A stretch of 64,000 nt of DNA from an uncultured Pelagibacteraceae bacterium (GTDB taxonomy: Bacteria > Pseudomonadota > Alphaproteobacteria > Pelagibacterales > Pelagibacteraceae): positions 1 to 64,000 of the forward strand of contig CACMRC010000007.1 of assembly GCA_902615975.1 (NCBI GenBank), read 5' to 3'. The notes below the pieces were generated by a model. That model saw nothing but the letters and a program-made list of their open reading frames with translations. It ran no database searches and had not been told where the DNA came from. Each line of letters starts with the position of its first letter. Position 1 is the stretch's first letter. A program made the translations under genes and the position numbers. Of this stretch, positions 11,212-23,577 are shown piece by piece.

Positions 11212-12225
11212 ATGGGAACAGTTGTACAGCTTAAAAATCAGATAAATGATTCATATTTTCTGCTTAAAGACTCGGTTGAAGAAAAACTGGTTTTAACCGA
11301 AGAAAAAATAAAATCAAAATTATCTAGCGACGTACAGCTGGTTCAAAAAATGACAGATTATCATATAGAAACTGGAGGAAAAAGACTGAGAGCTTTACTA
11401 ACATTGGGCAGTGCAAAATTATGCGGTTACTCTAAAGGCTCTAGAGATATAAATTTAGCTGCATGTGTTGAGTTAATTCACAGCGCTACGTTGATGCATG
11501 ATGATGTAATTGATGAAGGCACTGTTAGAAGAGGGAAAGAAACTTTAAACAAAGTTTGGGATAATCATTCGTCAGTTTTAATAGGAGATTATCTATTGAG
11601 TAGATGTTTTGAAATGATGGTAGAAGACGGAAACCTAGAAGTTTTAAAATTATTATCTTCCACTTCATCTAAAATTGCTCAAGGAGAAGTTCTACAACTT
11701 CAACACAAAGGTGAAGTTGATATGCTGGAAGAAACATATTTAAAAATCATCTCAGCTAAAACTGCTGAGTTATTTGCAGCAGCAACTAAAGTTGGTGCAA
11801 TTTTATCTGATGCAGAAAACAAAGAAAAAGATGCTTTAGAATTTTATGGAAGAAACTTGGGATTAACTTTTCAAATAGCAGACGACACACTTGACTATAA
11901 TGCTGAGCTTAAACTATTTGGTAAAAAAATTGGTCAAGATTTTTTTGAAGGAAAAATTACCTTACCAATAATTTTACTTTTTCAAAAATTAGGAAATGAT
12001 GAAAAGAAAATTTTATCAAATATGTTTAAAAAAGAATTAAGAACAAAAGATGACTTTAATAAAATTATTGCTCTTATAAATAAGTATAAAATAATTCAGG
12101 AATGCTATCAAAAAGCACAGCACTATATAAATTTAGCCTCAAATTCTCTAAGTGTATTTAAAGACTCTGAAGAAAAAAATATTCTTAAAAGATTAACATC
12201 ATTTAGTTTATCAAGAAATTTTTAA
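11212..12225 (+). CDS. ispB: Polyprenyl (octaprenyl-type) diphosphate synthase
   Basis: LMHDDVIDEGTVRRG and FQIADDTLDY Asp-rich motifs. Confidence 0.9.
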   Translation: MGTVVQLKNQINDSYFLLKDSVEEKLVLTEEKIKSKLSSDVQLVQKMTDYHIETGGKRLRALLTLGSAKLCGYSKGSRDINLAACVELIHSATLMHDDVIDEGTVRRGKETLNKVWDNHSSVLIGDYLLSRCFEMMVEDGNLEVLKLLSSTSSKIAQGEVLQLQHKGEVDMLEETYLKIISAKTAELFAAATKVGAILSDAENKEKDALEFYGRNLGLTFQIADDTLDYNAELKLFGKKIGQDFFEGKITLPIILLFQKLGNDEKKILSNMFKKELRTKDDFNKIIALINKYKIIQECYQKAQHYINLASNSLSVFKDSEEKNILKRLTSFSLSRNF

Positions 12226-12848
12226 GGACTTAATAAAGACTTTATCCACTTCCCGGAGTTATCTTTATTATATTTTAATCTCTCGTGGATTCTATTCTCA
12301 CCATCTAGCCAAAATTCAATACTATCTGGAGATAAAATCCATCCAGACCAGTGACTTGGTCTAGGAACATTTGACTTGTTGCTATATTTTTTTTTGTAAT
12401 CTTGTATAGATTTTAACAATTGTTCTCGTGAATTTAATTCTTCACTTTGCTTAGAAGCCCATGCTCCTATTCGACTTTCATACGCTCTAGATGAATAATA
12501 TTCATTTGCAACCTGATCAGAAACTAATGACACCTTTCCACTAATTCTTATTTGTCTTAAGAGACTTTTCCAATGGAAACACATCGCAGCATACGGATTT
12601 TCTTTTAATTCATTTCCTTTTTGACTATTTAAATTTGTATAAAATACAAATCCATCTTTGTTGAAATCTTTAAGTAAAACCATTCTAACTGATGGAATGT
12701 TGTTTTTATCTGATGTGGCCAGAGCAACAGCGTTTGGATCATTTGGCTCAGTTTTCTTTGCTTCCTCCATCCATTCATGAAATAAATGAATTGGATCATC
12801 TATATCAAGAAAGCAACTATTAAGACCTAAAGAGTTTTTTTGATTCAT
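12222..12848 (-). CDS. pdxH: Pyridoxamine 5'-phosphate oxidase
   Basis: PNAVALATSDKNNIPSVRMVLLKDF, SESRIGAWASKQS-like and C-terminal IEFWLDGENRIHERL motifs. Confidence 0.95.
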   Translation of the reverse strand: MNQKNSLGLNSCFLDIDDPIHLFHEWMEEAKKTEPNDPNAVALATSDKNNIPSVRMVLLKDFNKDGFVFYTNLNSQKGNELKENPYAAMCFHWKSLLRQIRISGKVSLVSDQVANEYYSSRAYESRIGAWASKQSEELNSREQLLKSIQDYKKKYSNKSNVPRPSHWSGWILSPDSIEFWLDGENRIHERLKYNKDNSGKWIKSLLSP

Positions 12849-12881
12849 AATTTAAACAAAATAATCTATATAATATAAATA

Positions 12882-13964
12882 ATGTCATTTAATACTTTTG
12901 GAAAGCTATTTCGTTTCACAACTTGGGGAGAGTCTCATGGACCTGCAATTGGTTGCATTGTTGATGGTTGTCCTCCAAACATAAATCTTAAAGAACAAGA
13001 TATTCAAATAGAATTAGACAAAAGAAAACCAGGACAATCTAAATTTACAACTCAGAGAAAAGAGGATGATAAAGTTCATATACTGTCAGGAGTATTTGAG
13101 GGTAAAACTACAGGAACACCTATTTCTCTCATAATCTACAACAAAGATATGAGATCCAAAGATTATAATAATATTAAAGATAAGTTCAGACCAGGTCATG
13201 CAGATTTTACTTATTTTAAAAAATATGGAATTAGAGACTATAGAGGTGGTGGCAGATCTTCTGCTAGAGAAACTGCTACACGAGTTGCGGCTGGTGCAAT
13301 AGCAAAAGTTGTACTTCAAAAAAAATTAGGTAAAAAATTTAAAGTAATTGGTGCGGTAACTCAGCTAGGGATTCTTGGATGTGATACAAATCAATGGAAT
13401 GATAAAGTAATTTCAAAAAATCCATTTTTTTGTCCAGATAAATCAATGATTAAATTATGGGAAAAATATTTGCTTGGTGTAAGAAAATCAGGATCCTCAT
13501 GTGGAGCAGTGATTGAAATAAGAGCAAGAGGTATCCCAGTTGGTTTAGGTGCTCCAATTTATTCAAAATTGGATACTGACATAGCTTCAGGTCTAATGAG
13601 TATTAATGCTGTTAAAGGTGTAAATATTGGTGCAGGAATGAACTCAGCACAATTAAGTGGAGAACAAAATTCAGATGAAATTTCTTCAAAAGGAAATAAA
13701 TTAAAATTCAACTCGAATAAAGCGGGTGGAATTCTTGGTGGAATTTCTACGGGCCAAGAAATTATTGCATCTTTTGCTGTCAAACCAACATCATCAATTT
13801 TAACTACTAGAAAAACTATAAATAAATTTGGGAAAAATACTTCAATATCTGTTAAAGGTAGACATGATCCTTGTGTAGGAATTAGAGCTGTACCAATTGG
13901 TGAAGCTATGATGAACTGTGTTTTGCTTGACCACTACTTAATGAACAAAGCCCAATGTAGTTAG
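12882..13964 (+). CDS. aroC: Chorismate synthase
   Basis: [50 protein letters not shown]. Confidence 0.98.
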   Translation: MSFNTFGKLFRFTTWGESHGPAIGCIVDGCPPNINLKEQDIQIELDKRKPGQSKFTTQRKEDDKVHILSGVFEGKTTGTPISLIIYNKDMRSKDYNNIKDKFRPGHADFTYFKKYGIRDYRGGGRSSARETATRVAAGAIAKVVLQKKLGKKFKVIGAVTQLGILGCDTNQWNDKVISKNPFFCPDKSMIKLWEKYLLGVRKSGSSCGAVIEIRARGIPVGLGAPIYSKLDTDIASGLMSINAVKGVNIGAGMNSAQLSGEQNSDEISSKGNKLKFNSNKAGGILGGISTGQEIIASFAVKPTSSILTTRKTINKFGKNTSISVKGRHDPCVGIRAVPIGEAMMNCVLLDHYLMNKAQCS

Positions 13965-13970
13965 CTTAAA

Positions 13971-15887
13971 TTAATTTTTCACAACTCTTATTGTTTCTTT
14001 TTGAAACAAAATATCAGAAATTTTCTTAGAAATTTGAGAACTGTTTAATCCAGCTTTATCGTACATTTTTTTTGGATCATTTTGTTCAATAAATTCATCT
14101 GGTAAAGTCATTGATCTAAATTTTAAACCTTTATCAAATACTCCTCTTTCAGCTAATAAATTTTTAACATGAGAACCGAAACCACCTATTGATCCCTCCT
14201 CAATAGTTATCATAAGCTCATGTTCCTTGGCAGATTTTAGTATAAGTTCTTCGTCTAAAGGCTTAGCAAATCTGGCGTCTATCAAAGTTGTTGAAACTCC
14301 TTTTGCTTTTAATTCCTCTACAGCTAACTTGCACTCCTCAAGTCGAGTACCAAGGTTTAAAATACAAACTTGTGTCCCTTGTTGAACGACTCTCCCTTTA
14401 CCAATTTCAATTTTTTCGTCTATTGATGGGAGGTCAACACCTACTCCAGTTCCTCTTGGATATCTAATTGCAGAAGGTCTGTCATTTATATCTACTGAAG
14501 TATTAATCATTTTAACAAGTTCAGCTTCATCACTCGCTGCCATTACTACAAAGTTAGGTAAAGTTGATAAGTAAGTTATATCAAATGAACCAGCATGGGT
14601 TGATCCATCAGCACCAACTAATCCTGCTCTATCTATCGCAAATCTAACTGGTAAACTTTGAATGGCAACATCGTGGACAACTTGATCATACGCTCTCTGT
14701 AAAAACGTAGAATAAATTGCAGCATATGGTTTGTATCCCTCGGTTGCTAGACCGGCTGCAAAAGTTACAGCATGTTGTTCTGCTATTCCGACATCATACA
14801 TTCTATTTGGAAACTCCTTTCCAAAAATATCCATACCAGTCCCTCCTGGCATCGCTGCTGTTATTCCTACAATTTTGCTATCTTTTTTGGCATGTTTAAC
14901 TAACGTGTTCGCAAATACTTTTGTATAGGCTGGAAGGTTTGATTTGCTTTTTAATTGTTCGCCAGTCTCAACATTAAATTTTGACACTCCATGATAATGA
15001 TCATTTGCTTTTTCTGCATAAGAATAACCTTTACCTTTTTGAGTTTTGATATGAATCATTATAGGACCATTATGTCTTGATTCTTTTGCGTTTTTTAAAA
15101 TTGTAACTAGGCTTGATAAATCATGACCATCTATAGGACCAGCATAATAAAAACCAAGTGAACTAAACAATGTACCTCCAGTAACTGCTGAACGGAAAAA
15201 ATCCTCTGCTTTTCCTGCTTTAGCGCTAAATCTTTTTGAAAATGCAGATGTAATTAATTTTAAAGTTTCTCTAAGACTAAAATATATTTTACCTGTAAAT
15301 AATTTTGCCAAGTAGGTCCTCATTGCTCCAACTGGTTTTGCAATTGACATATCGTTATCATTTAAAATAACAATCATTTTTGTCTTAGATGCTCCCGCAT
15401 TATTCATGGCTTCGTAAGCCATACCTGCACTAATTGCTCCATCACCTATGACAGCTATTACATTGGAAGATTTATTTTCTAGTTTATTTGCCTCAGCAAT
15501 TCCTAATGCTGATGAAATAGATGTTGAGCTATGGGCTGCTCCAAATGGGTCATACTCACTTTCAGATCTTTTTGTAAAACCTGATAAACCATCACCCTGC
15601 CGTAAAGTTCTAATTTTATCTTTTCTTCCAGTTAAAATTTTATGTGGGTAAGATTGATGGCCAACATCCCATATTAATTTATCATTTGGGGTATCAAAAA
15701 CATAATGAAGAGCAACTGTCAATTCAACCACTCCCAAACCAGCACCAAGGTGACCTCCTGTTTCTGAAACAGCACTTATCATTTCCTCCCTCACCTCATC
15801 TGCTACTTTTTGTAAATTATCTTCAGAAACTTTTCTTAAATCAGATGGAAAGTTGATATTATTTAAAAATTGATAATTTTTTTTCAT
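13971..15887 (-). CDS. dxs: 1-deoxy-D-xylulose-5-phosphate synthase
   Basis: [54 protein letters not shown]. Confidence 0.98.
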   Translation of the reverse strand: MKKNYQFLNNINFPSDLRKVSEDNLQKVADEVREEMISAVSETGGHLGAGLGVVELTVALHYVFDTPNDKLIWDVGHQSYPHKILTGRKDKIRTLRQGDGLSGFTKRSESEYDPFGAAHSSTSISSALGIAEANKLENKSSNVIAVIGDGAISAGMAYEAMNNAGASKTKMIVILNDNDMSIAKPVGAMRTYLAKLFTGKIYFSLRETLKLITSAFSKRFSAKAGKAEDFFRSAVTGGTLFSSLGFYYAGPIDGHDLSSLVTILKNAKESRHNGPIMIHIKTQKGKGYSYAEKANDHYHGVSKFNVETGEQLKSKSNLPAYTKVFANTLVKHAKKDSKIVGITAAMPGGTGMDIFGKEFPNRMYDVGIAEQHAVTFAAGLATEGYKPYAAIYSTFLQRAYDQVVHDVAIQSLPVRFAIDRAGLVGADGSTHAGSFDITYLSTLPNFVVMAASDEAELVKMINTSVDINDRPSAIRYPRGTGVGVDLPSIDEKIEIGKGRVVQQGTQVCILNLGTRLEECKLAVEELKAKGVSTTLIDARFAKPLDEELILKSAKEHELMITIEEGSIGGFGSHVKNLLAERGVFDKGLKFRSMTLPDEFIEQNDPKKMYDKAGLNSSQISKKISDILFQKETIRVVKN

Positions 15888-16756
15888 TTTTTTCTATTCA
15901 ATATATAACCAAGTGTTTCGTTTATTTTTTCAGATCTTGAACCATATTTTCTTAAATTCTTATTAATATCTTTTATTATCTTATCACAATACTTAAGTGA
16001 GTCATCATAGCCTATTAAATTTATAAGTGTTGCCTTACCTTTTTTTTGATCTTTTCCTGTTTTTTTCCCAGCTTCCTTAGAATTACTTTTCAGATCAATT
16101 AAATCATCAGCTATTTGGAATAATAGACCAATTTTTGATCCAATATTTTCAAAAAATTTAATTTCTTGGATCGTTTTTTTCTTAATTATTGCTGGAGCTG
16201 CACAACAAAAACTAAATAACATTCCAGTTTTTTTTATTTCCATTTCTAATATTTTATTCCTTGATATTTTCTTTCTCTCATAACTTAAATCTAAATATTG
16301 CCCACCAGCTATTCCTAAATGTCCTGAACATTCTGATAATTTTTTGATTAGGTTGATCTTTATCTTTTCATTTAATTTCAATTTAGGACTTGATAAAATT
16401 TCAAAAGCTAAAGTCAGTAATGAATTTCCTGCTAGAACTGCTGTAGACTCACCAAATTTAATATGGGCTGAAGGTTTTCCTCTTCTTATATCATCATCAT
16501 CCATGCAGGGTAGATCGTCATGAATAAGTGAATAAGCATGAATACATTCAACAGCTGACCCAAGTATTATCAATGTTTTATAATCTATTGAAAATAATGA
16601 CCCAAAGTCAATTAAGATTTTAGATCTTATTTTTTTTCCACCTGGAAATAAACCATACTTCATGGGTGACATTAGCTGAGAATATTTTTGTGAATTAATA
16701 TATTTCTTAAGAAATATATTTGTATCCTTAGCTATTTTATTAAGCTGTTTTTTCAT
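15884..16756 (-). CDS. ispA: Farnesyl diphosphate synthase family
   Basis: [19 protein letters not shown] and QIADDLIDL; conserved xseB-ispA-dxs order. Confidence 0.93.
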   Translation of the reverse strand: MKKQLNKIAKDTNIFLKKYINSQKYSQLMSPMKYGLFPGGKKIRSKILIDFGSLFSIDYKTLIILGSAVECIHAYSLIHDDLPCMDDDDIRRGKPSAHIKFGESTAVLAGNSLLTLAFEILSSPKLKLNEKIKINLIKKLSECSGHLGIAGGQYLDLSYERKKISRNKILEMEIKKTGMLFSFCCAAPAIIKKKTIQEIKFFENIGSKIGLLFQIADDLIDLKSNSKEAGKKTGKDQKKGKATLINLIGYDDSLKYCDKIIKDINKNLRKYGSRSEKINETLGYILNRKK

Positions 16757-16988
16757 TTTTTTTAGTTATCTCTTTAATCTTTTTATTTGTATCTTCACCA
16801 ATAGATTTAAAATTTTTATGAAATTTCTTTTCAATAATATTATTTAATTTTAGAAGTTCTTGATAACTTTCAACTGAATTGTTTAAATCATTTTCCTTCT
16901 CCAGAGACTCTATAATCTTATTTGCTTTTTCTGTAAGCTCCTCAACTGAATACTGATCATAATCAAGTGGTAATATTTTATCTTTCAT
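16740..16988 (-). CDS. xseB: Exodeoxyribonuclease VII small subunit
   Basis: Size (82 aa), ESLEKENDLNNSVESYQEL-type sequence, position upstream of ispA-dxs. Confidence 0.75.
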   Translation of the reverse strand: MKDKILPLDYDQYSVEELTEKANKIIESLEKENDLNNSVESYQELLKLNNIIEKKFHKNFKSIGEDTNKKIKEITKKNEKTA

Positions 16989-17008
16989 ATAATAATAATT
17001 ATTAATAC

Positions 17009-17941
17009 ATGAAATCTATTCAATCAAATATCAAAAAAGCAAAAAAATATTTAGATAATAATCATTGTGTTGCGGTACCAACAGAAACTGTTTATGGATT
17101 AGCTGCGAACGCTTACTCGAATAGTGCAGTTAAGAAAATATTTAGTCTTAAAAAAAGACCATTAAACAATCCACTTATTGTCCATTATTACGATATTCAA
17201 AGACTTAAAGAAGACTGTGATATAAATGATAATTTAGTAAAACTTTACAAAAAATTTTCTCCAGGTCCAATAACTTATGTTTTGAAATTAAAAAATCAGT
17301 CAAAAATATCAAAATTTGTCACTAATAATAAAAAAAGTATTGCTGTACGTTTTCCTAAACATAGATTGTTCAGAAATTTATTAAAAAATTTAGATTATCC
17401 AGTAGCTGCGCCTAGTGCAAATATATCCTCGAAATTAAGTTCTGTTAAACCATCTGATGTAAAAGAAGAATTTGGTTCAAAAATAAAATATATTTTAAAT
17501 GGAGGAAAAAGTAAAATTGGAGTTGAGTCCACAATATTAAATCTTATAGAAAAGCCCTCACTTTTAAGATATGGAGGTCTGGACAGTAAAAAAATTGAAA
17601 ACGTTTTAAAAAAAAAATTATTAATTAATACAAATTCAAAAAAAAAATTATCACCTGGTTTATTTCCCTTACATTACTCACCTGGGATACCTTTAAGAGT
17701 CAATGTTAAAAAACCAAAAAAAGATGAGGCTTTTTTATTAATAAAAAAAAGAAAATCAAAATTAAAAAACTATTATTATTTATCAAAAGTGAGAAATATG
17801 GATGAAGCTGCAAAGAATTTGTATTCAACTTTAAGAAAAATTAAAAAAAATGGTTATAAAAAGATTGCAGTTGAGACGATACCAAATAAAGGTCTTGGCA
17901 AAACAATTAACGATAGATTAAAGAGAGCATCTAAATATTAA
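17009..17941 (+). CDS. tsaC: L-threonylcarbamoyladenylate synthase (Sua5/TsaC)
   Basis: AVPTETVYGLAANA, KKRPLNNPLIVH, PSANISSKLSS motifs with C-terminal Sua5 domain. Confidence 0.93.
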   Translation: MKSIQSNIKKAKKYLDNNHCVAVPTETVYGLAANAYSNSAVKKIFSLKKRPLNNPLIVHYYDIQRLKEDCDINDNLVKLYKKFSPGPITYVLKLKNQSKISKFVTNNKKSIAVRFPKHRLFRNLLKNLDYPVAAPSANISSKLSSVKPSDVKEEFGSKIKYILNGGKSKIGVESTILNLIEKPSLLRYGGLDSKKIENVLKKKLLINTNSKKKLSPGLFPLHYSPGIPLRVNVKKPKKDEAFLLIKKRKSKLKNYYYLSKVRNMDEAAKNLYSTLRKIKKNGYKKIAVETIPNKGLGKTINDRLKRASKY

Positions 17942-18663
17942 TGACAAATTCTATTGAAGTAATAAATCTATCAAAAAAATATAAAGATAAAGAAGCAGTT
18001 GCTAATATAAATTTTAAAATTAATGAAAATGAAATGGTTGGTCTATTAGGACCTAATGGATGTGGAAAAACAACAACTATTGGAATGATTTTAGGATTAT
18101 TAAAACCAAGTGGTGGCGAGGTTTTAATCAATGGACAAAATATTGAAAAAAATAAAATCTCTCTTCTTCATAAGATGAATTTTATTTCACCCTATATTGA
18201 ATTGCCTAAAAAACTTAAAGTTAAACAAAATTTAATTGTTTATGGAAAATTATATAACATTCAAAATTTAAATGACCGAATAGATCACCTTGCAAATAAA
18301 CTTAGATTAAAAGATCTTTTAAACAAAATTACTGGAGAACTTTCCTCTGGACAAAAAAACAGAGTAAGTCTTGCTAAAGCTTTAATAAATGATCCAACAG
18401 TACTTTTGTTGGATGAACCCACTGCTTCATTAGATCCTGAAACTGGTGATTTTGTAAGATCGTTTCTAGAAGATTATAAAAAGGAAAAAAAAATATCAGT
18501 TTTGCTTGCCTCCCATAATATGGAAGAAGTAAAAAGATTATGTAGTTCTGTTTTAATGATGAAAGATGGATTAATAGTTGATAGAGGAACTCCTGAAGAG
18601 TTAATAACAAAATATGGAAGAAGAAATTTAGAGGAAGTATTTTTAGAAATTGCGAGAAAATAA
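17941..18663 (+). CDS. ABC transporter ATP-binding protein
   Basis: GPNGCGKTTT Walker A, LSSGQKNRVSLAKAL signature, LLLDEPTASLDP. Confidence 0.95.
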   Translation: MTNSIEVINLSKKYKDKEAVANINFKINENEMVGLLGPNGCGKTTTIGMILGLLKPSGGEVLINGQNIEKNKISLLHKMNFISPYIELPKKLKVKQNLIVYGKLYNIQNLNDRIDHLANKLRLKDLLNKITGELSSGQKNRVSLAKALINDPTVLLLDEPTASLDPETGDFVRSFLEDYKKEKKISVLLASHNMEEVKRLCSSVLMMKDGLIVDRGTPEELITKYGRRNLEEVFLEIARK

Positions 18664-18665
18664 AA

Positions 18666-19457
18666 ATGAATTTAATTAGAATTTACGGTCTTTTTTTAAG
18701 ACACTTTTATTTAATAACTAGATCATTTCCAAGAATATTAGATTTAATTTATTGGCCTTCAATTCAAATTACTCTTTGGGGATTTATTTCTAATTTTTTT
18801 GCAGCTCATAGCACTTATTACAGTGGTGCAGTTGGAGTTATTCTTTCATGTGCAATTCTATATGACTTTTTATTTAGAACCAGTATTGGCTTTAACATGC
18901 TATTTTTGGAGGAGATTTGGAGCAGAAATTTTACAAACCTATTTATTGCACCAATGAAAATTAGTGAAATAATTATCTCTCTAGTTTTTACTGCTTTAAT
19001 AAGAGCATTAATTGGATTGATCCCAGCTATACTATTAACTTCTCCATTGTTTGGTATATCTTTGCTAAAACTTGGTCTTCCTTTAGCATTTCTTTTCTTG
19101 AGTCTGTACTTATTTGGAATAACACTTGGTCTTTTTGTTTCAGCAGGATTATTAAGATTTGGACCATCTTTTGAAAATATTGCATGGTCAACTATGTTTT
19201 TATTAGCACCTTTTGGATGTATTTACTATCCAGTTGAAACACTACCGGAAATCTTCCAATCAATCGCTTTCGCTCTTCCATTAGTTTATATTTTTGAGGA
19301 GACTAGAAATATCTTAGTCAATGAAATGGTAAATTATGAAAATATTATTAATGCAATCTACCTAAATGGATTTTATTTAATTTTGTCAATATTTGTATTT
19401 TATTACTCTTTCGACAAAGCAAGAGATAAAGGAACTTTAATAAATATAGGTGAATAA
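18666..19457 (+). CDS. ABC-2 type transporter permease
   Basis: Multi-TM protein immediately downstream of the ATPase. Confidence 0.88.
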   Translation: MNLIRIYGLFLRHFYLITRSFPRILDLIYWPSIQITLWGFISNFFAAHSTYYSGAVGVILSCAILYDFLFRTSIGFNMLFLEEIWSRNFTNLFIAPMKISEIIISLVFTALIRALIGLIPAILLTSPLFGISLLKLGLPLAFLFLSLYLFGITLGLFVSAGLLRFGPSFENIAWSTMFLLAPFGCIYYPVETLPEIFQSIAFALPLVYIFEETRNILVNEMVNYENIINAIYLNGFYLILSIFVFYYSFDKARDKGTLINIGE

Positions 19458-19459
19458 AA

Positions 19460-19536
19460 TGGTGCGCCTGCTAGGAGTCGAACCCAGAACCTCCTGATCC
19501 GAAGTCAGGCGCTCTATCCAGTTGAGCTACAAGCGC
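19460..19536 (-). tRNA. tRNA-Arg (anticodon TCG), encoded CCA
   Basis: Reverse complement GCGCTTGTAGCTCAACTGGATAGAGCGCCTGACTTCGGATCAGGAGGTTCTGGGTTCGACTCCTAGCAGGCGCACCA folds as cloverleaf; 7-nt loop CTTCGGA. Confidence 0.95.
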
Positions 19537-19559
19537 ATATAGTATTAATATTATATTTT

Positions 19560-20537
19560 ATGGAAAAAAACATTAATTTTATAGTCAAAGAGGATGAGAA
19601 GAATTTAAGGGTAGATGTTTTAATTAACAAAAGAGAGGAATTAATTAGTAGAACTAGAATTAAAAAATTAATTTTAAAAGAAAAGTTAACACTAAATAAT
19701 GAAATAATTAAAAGTCCATCAAAAAAAGTGTCAATTGGTGACACTATAAATCTTAAGATCTCAGAGCCTGAAATAGCATCCCTTAAACCTTACGAATTTA
19801 AATTAGAAATAATATACGAAGATAATGATCTATTAGTTATAAATAAACCTGCTGGAATAATCATGCATCCAGGGGCTGGAAATTATGATAAAACAATTGT
19901 CAATGCATTGATGCATTATGATAAGAATTCCTTATCAAATATAGGTGATGAGTTAAGACCAGGTATTGTTCATAGAATTGATAAAAACACATCTGGTTTA
20001 GTTGTAATTGCAAAAAACAATCAAACACATGAAAATTTATCAAAACAATTTAGTGATCATACAATTATAAGAGAATACCAACTTTTAATATGGGGAAAAT
20101 TAAGACCATCTTCAGGAAGGATTGAAACATTTATAACTCGCAGTTCAAAAAATAGACAACTTATGGAAGTTAGCAGTTCTAAAGGTAAGAAAGCTATAAC
20201 AAATTATAAAACACTTGAAATTTTTGAAAATCAGAAAACACCAACTTTAAGTTTAGTTGAATGTAAATTAGAAACAGGAAGAACACACCAGATCAGAGTT
20301 CATATGAATTATAAAGGTAATAGTTTAGTCGGAGATGATAAATATAAAAAAAAATACAAAAAATTAAAAAATATTGATTTAGATATCCAGAATTCAATTA
20401 CTAAATTAAGTAGACAATTCCTACATGCAAAAACTTTAGGATTTATACATCCAAGTACTAAGAAAGAGATGATTTTTTCCTCACTTTTGCCACAAGATCT
20501 AAATAATATTCTAAAAATGCTTAGAAACACTGAATAA
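19560..20537 (+). CDS. rluD: RluD-family 23S rRNA pseudouridine synthase
   Basis: VINKPAGIIMHPGAGN, PGIVHRIDKNTSGLVVIAK, GRTHQIRVH motifs, N-terminal S4-like domain. Confidence 0.93.
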   Translation: MEKNINFIVKEDEKNLRVDVLINKREELISRTRIKKLILKEKLTLNNEIIKSPSKKVSIGDTINLKISEPEIASLKPYEFKLEIIYEDNDLLVINKPAGIIMHPGAGNYDKTIVNALMHYDKNSLSNIGDELRPGIVHRIDKNTSGLVVIAKNNQTHENLSKQFSDHTIIREYQLLIWGKLRPSSGRIETFITRSSKNRQLMEVSSSKGKKAITNYKTLEIFENQKTPTLSLVECKLETGRTHQIRVHMNYKGNSLVGDDKYKKKYKKLKNIDLDIQNSITKLSRQFLHAKTLGFIHPSTKKEMIFSSLLPQDLNNILKMLRNTE

Positions 20538-20581
20538 TAAATTATTGAAAATTAGGTATAATTAATTAAATAAACACTGCT

Positions 20582-21475
20582 ATGAGCACAACAATAAGCA
20601 ATAATCTGCCAACCCTTTCAAATGAAGGTGGGCTATCTGCATATTTAGAGCAGATTAAAAAATTTCCGATGTTGGCTGCAGAAGAGGAATATATGCTAGC
20701 AAAAAATTGGAAAACGACTGGTAATATTAAAGCTGCAGAAAAACTAGTCACTAGTCACTTAAGATTAGTTGCAAAGATTGCTATGGGCTACAAAGGATAT
20801 GGTTTGCCTATTAATGAAATGATTTCAGAGGGAAATGTAGGTCTTATGCAAGCTGTTAAGAAATTTGAACCAGAAAAAGGTTTTAGATTAGCAACATATG
20901 CAATGTGGTGGATTAAGGCCTCTATTCAAGAATATATTTTAAGATCTTGGAGTCTAGTCAAAATTGGAACTACTACTGCTCAAAAAAAATTATTTTTCAA
21001 TTTAAAAAAAATTAAAAATCAAATTTCCCCAGAGAGTGAAGGAGACTTAAGAGATGAACATGTTGATCATATAGCTAATAAGCTCGATGTGAGTAAAGAA
21101 GAAGTCGTTTCAATGAATAGAAGACTTTCTGGAAAGGAGTTCTCGCTTAATGCTCAAGTTGGGGAAGATGGCGATGAATGGCAAGACTGGCTGGTTGATA
21201 AAGAACTTGATCATGATTTAAAATTTGCTCACCACGAGGAAATGGAGCAAAGAAAAGATTTATTAAAAGACTCTATTAAAGTTCTTAACGATAGAGAAAG
21301 AGAAATTTTATACTCTAGAAGACTAAATGATGACCCAACTACACTAGAGGATTTAAGTAAAAAATATAAAATTAGCAGAGAAAGAGTTAGACAGATTGAA
21401 AATAAAGCATTTGAAAAACTTCAAAAGCATATGCTTCTATTAGCTAAATCAAAAAATCTTTTACCTGCAAATTAA
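20582..21475 (+). CDS. rpoH: RNA polymerase heat-shock sigma factor (sigma-32 family)
   Basis: [77 protein letters not shown]. Confidence 0.95.
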   Translation: MSTTISNNLPTLSNEGGLSAYLEQIKKFPMLAAEEEYMLAKNWKTTGNIKAAEKLVTSHLRLVAKIAMGYKGYGLPINEMISEGNVGLMQAVKKFEPEKGFRLATYAMWWIKASIQEYILRSWSLVKIGTTTAQKKLFFNLKKIKNQISPESEGDLRDEHVDHIANKLDVSKEEVVSMNRRLSGKEFSLNAQVGEDGDEWQDWLVDKELDHDLKFAHHEEMEQRKDLLKDSIKVLNDREREILYSRRLNDDPTTLEDLSKKYKISRERVRQIENKAFEKLQKHMLLLAKSKNLLPAN

Positions 21476-22764
21476 ACTTCAAAAGGGTTTTCAATTAAAA
21501 TAGTATCATCTCTTTCTGGACTAGTTGAGATACTTGATACTTTTGCGCCGATAAAGCCTTCAACAGCAAAAATATATTTTTTCGCATTTTCAGGTAATGA
21601 GTCTAAATTTTTGACTCCACTTGTAGAAACTTTCCAACCTGGAAAAGTTTCATAAATTGGTTTTATTTTTATCTGGTCTTCTACAGATGCAGGTAAATAA
21701 TCTAATCTTTTGCCATCAAGATCATAAGCAACACACATTTTAATTTCATCTAATTCATCAAGTACATCTAATTTTGTTAAAGCGATACCATCAATCCCTG
21801 AGACTTTAATAGTTTGTCTCACTAAAACACCATCGAACCATCCACATCTTCTTTTTCTACTTGTGACAGTTCCAAATTCCTTTCCACGTGTTCCTAAAAG
21901 TTCGCCGATATTATCTGTCAACTCAGTAGGGAAAGGTCCTGCTCCAACTCTAGTTGTGTAAGCTTTCGTAATGCCAAGAACATAATTTATCGAATTAGGG
22001 CCACAACCGGTTCCTGTCGCTGCGCTTGAGGCAACAGTATTAGACGAGGTTACAAAAGGATAAGTTCCATGATCTACATCAAGTAATATACCTTGAGCTC
22101 CTTCGAATAAAATTTTTTTTTTTTGTTTTTTAAATTGATCAATCTTTAACCAAACTGGCTGAGAGAATTCTAATATTTTTGGTGCTATTTTAATCAAATC
22201 AGATTTAAGCTTATCTTTTTCAAAAATTTTTTTTCCTAGGCCTTTTCTAATCGCATTATGATGAACTAATACAGAGTCGAGTCTTTGATCTAAATTTTTT
22301 TCAGATCTTAGATCCATAACTCTTATAGATCTTCTTCCAACTTTATCTTCGTATGCAGGTCCAATTCCACGTCTTGTAGTTCCTATTTTACTTTTTCCTG
22401 CTGCATCCTCTCTAATCTCATCCATTTCTCTGTGAAAAGGCAAAATTAAATTTGCAGACTCCGAAATAATAAAATTATTTACATTTACTTCTACACCTTT
22501 CGATTTTATTTCTTCTATTTCCTCTAATAAAGCCCATGGATCTACGACAACTCCATTGCCAATAATTGATATTTTACCTTTTCTAACTATTCCAGAAGGC
22601 AGTAGTCTCAATTTATATATAACACCATCAATCACTAAAGTGTGGCCAGCATTGTGACCTCCTTGGAATCTTATTACTACATCAGCCTGTTCAGATAACC
22701 AATCAACAATTTTTCCCTTACCTTCGTCACCCCATTGAGATCCAACAACGACTATATTTTTCAT
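21472..22764 (-). CDS. purA: Adenylosuccinate synthetase
   Basis: [42 protein letters not shown]. Confidence 0.98.
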   Translation of the reverse strand: MKNIVVVGSQWGDEGKGKIVDWLSEQADVVIRFQGGHNAGHTLVIDGVIYKLRLLPSGIVRKGKISIIGNGVVVDPWALLEEIEEIKSKGVEVNVNNFIISESANLILPFHREMDEIREDAAGKSKIGTTRRGIGPAYEDKVGRRSIRVMDLRSEKNLDQRLDSVLVHHNAIRKGLGKKIFEKDKLKSDLIKIAPKILEFSQPVWLKIDQFKKQKKKILFEGAQGILLDVDHGTYPFVTSSNTVASSAATGTGCGPNSINYVLGITKAYTTRVGAGPFPTELTDNIGELLGTRGKEFGTVTSRKRRCGWFDGVLVRQTIKVSGIDGIALTKLDVLDELDEIKMCVAYDLDGKRLDYLPASVEDQIKIKPIYETFPGWKVSTSGVKNLDSLPENAKKYIFAVEGFIGAKVSSISTSPERDDTILIENPFEV

Positions 22765-23576
22765 TATATAAATTTTCTGTTTACTTTTAAGGAAGTGAGA
22801 TGGTTAATTGGGCCATTACCTTTTCCATATTTAGGGTTTGATTTAATTGCAGAATTTACATACTTAATTCCAAGCTCACAAGATTTCTTTACTGTTTTTC
22901 CACATGATAAAAAAGTTGTAACTGAGCTAGATAACGTACAACCTGTACCATGAGTATTCTTTGTTTTATGACGCTCGCTTTTGAAGATCTTTAATTCCTT
23001 TGTGTTTATTAAAATATCTAATACATTTTTATGTTTTAAATGACCACCTTTTATAAGTACATTTTTAGCTCCTAAACCTATAAGTTTATTAGCGGCAAAA
23101 ATCATATCCTCTTTTGTTATAATTTTTGTTTTAGTTAAAATTTCTGCCTCAGGAATATTGGGAGTAATAAGTGATACTTTTTTAATTAGTTTTAATTTTA
23201 AAAAATTAATAGCTTTAATATCTATCAGTTTAGCCCCTCCTTTAGCAACCATTACTGGGTCTAATACGATTTTTTTAACTTTAATTACATCCAAAGCTTT
23301 TAGTACCATTCTAATAACCTCTGAAGAATGCAACATACCAATTTTTATTGCATCAGGTCTTATGTCTTTACAACTATAAATAATTTGATTAAAAATTTCT
23401 TTTGGATTAATCCCAACAATTGATTTTACACCTGTAGTATTTTGTGATGTAACTGCTGTTATTGCTGTCATTGCATAAGAACCAAGAGCAGTGATAGTTT
23501 TTATATCAGCTTGAATACCTGCTCCACCAGATGAGTCAGATCCTGCAATAATTAAAATTTTAGATTTAGGTTTCAA
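22764..23576 (-). CDS. thiD: Hydroxymethylpyrimidine/phosphomethylpyrimidine kinase
   Basis: [33 protein letters not shown]. Confidence 0.95.
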   Translation of the reverse strand: MKPKSKILIIAGSDSSGGAGIQADIKTITALGSYAMTAITAVTSQNTTGVKSIVGINPKEIFNQIIYSCKDIRPDAIKIGMLHSSEVIRMVLKALDVIKVKKIVLDPVMVAKGGAKLIDIKAINFLKLKLIKKVSLITPNIPEAEILTKTKIITKEDMIFAANKLIGLGAKNVLIKGGHLKHKNVLDILINTKELKIFKSERHKTKNTHGTGCTLSSSVTTFLSCGKTVKKSCELGIKYVNSAIKSNPKYGKGNGPINHLTSLKVNRKFI

Positions 23577-23577
23577 T

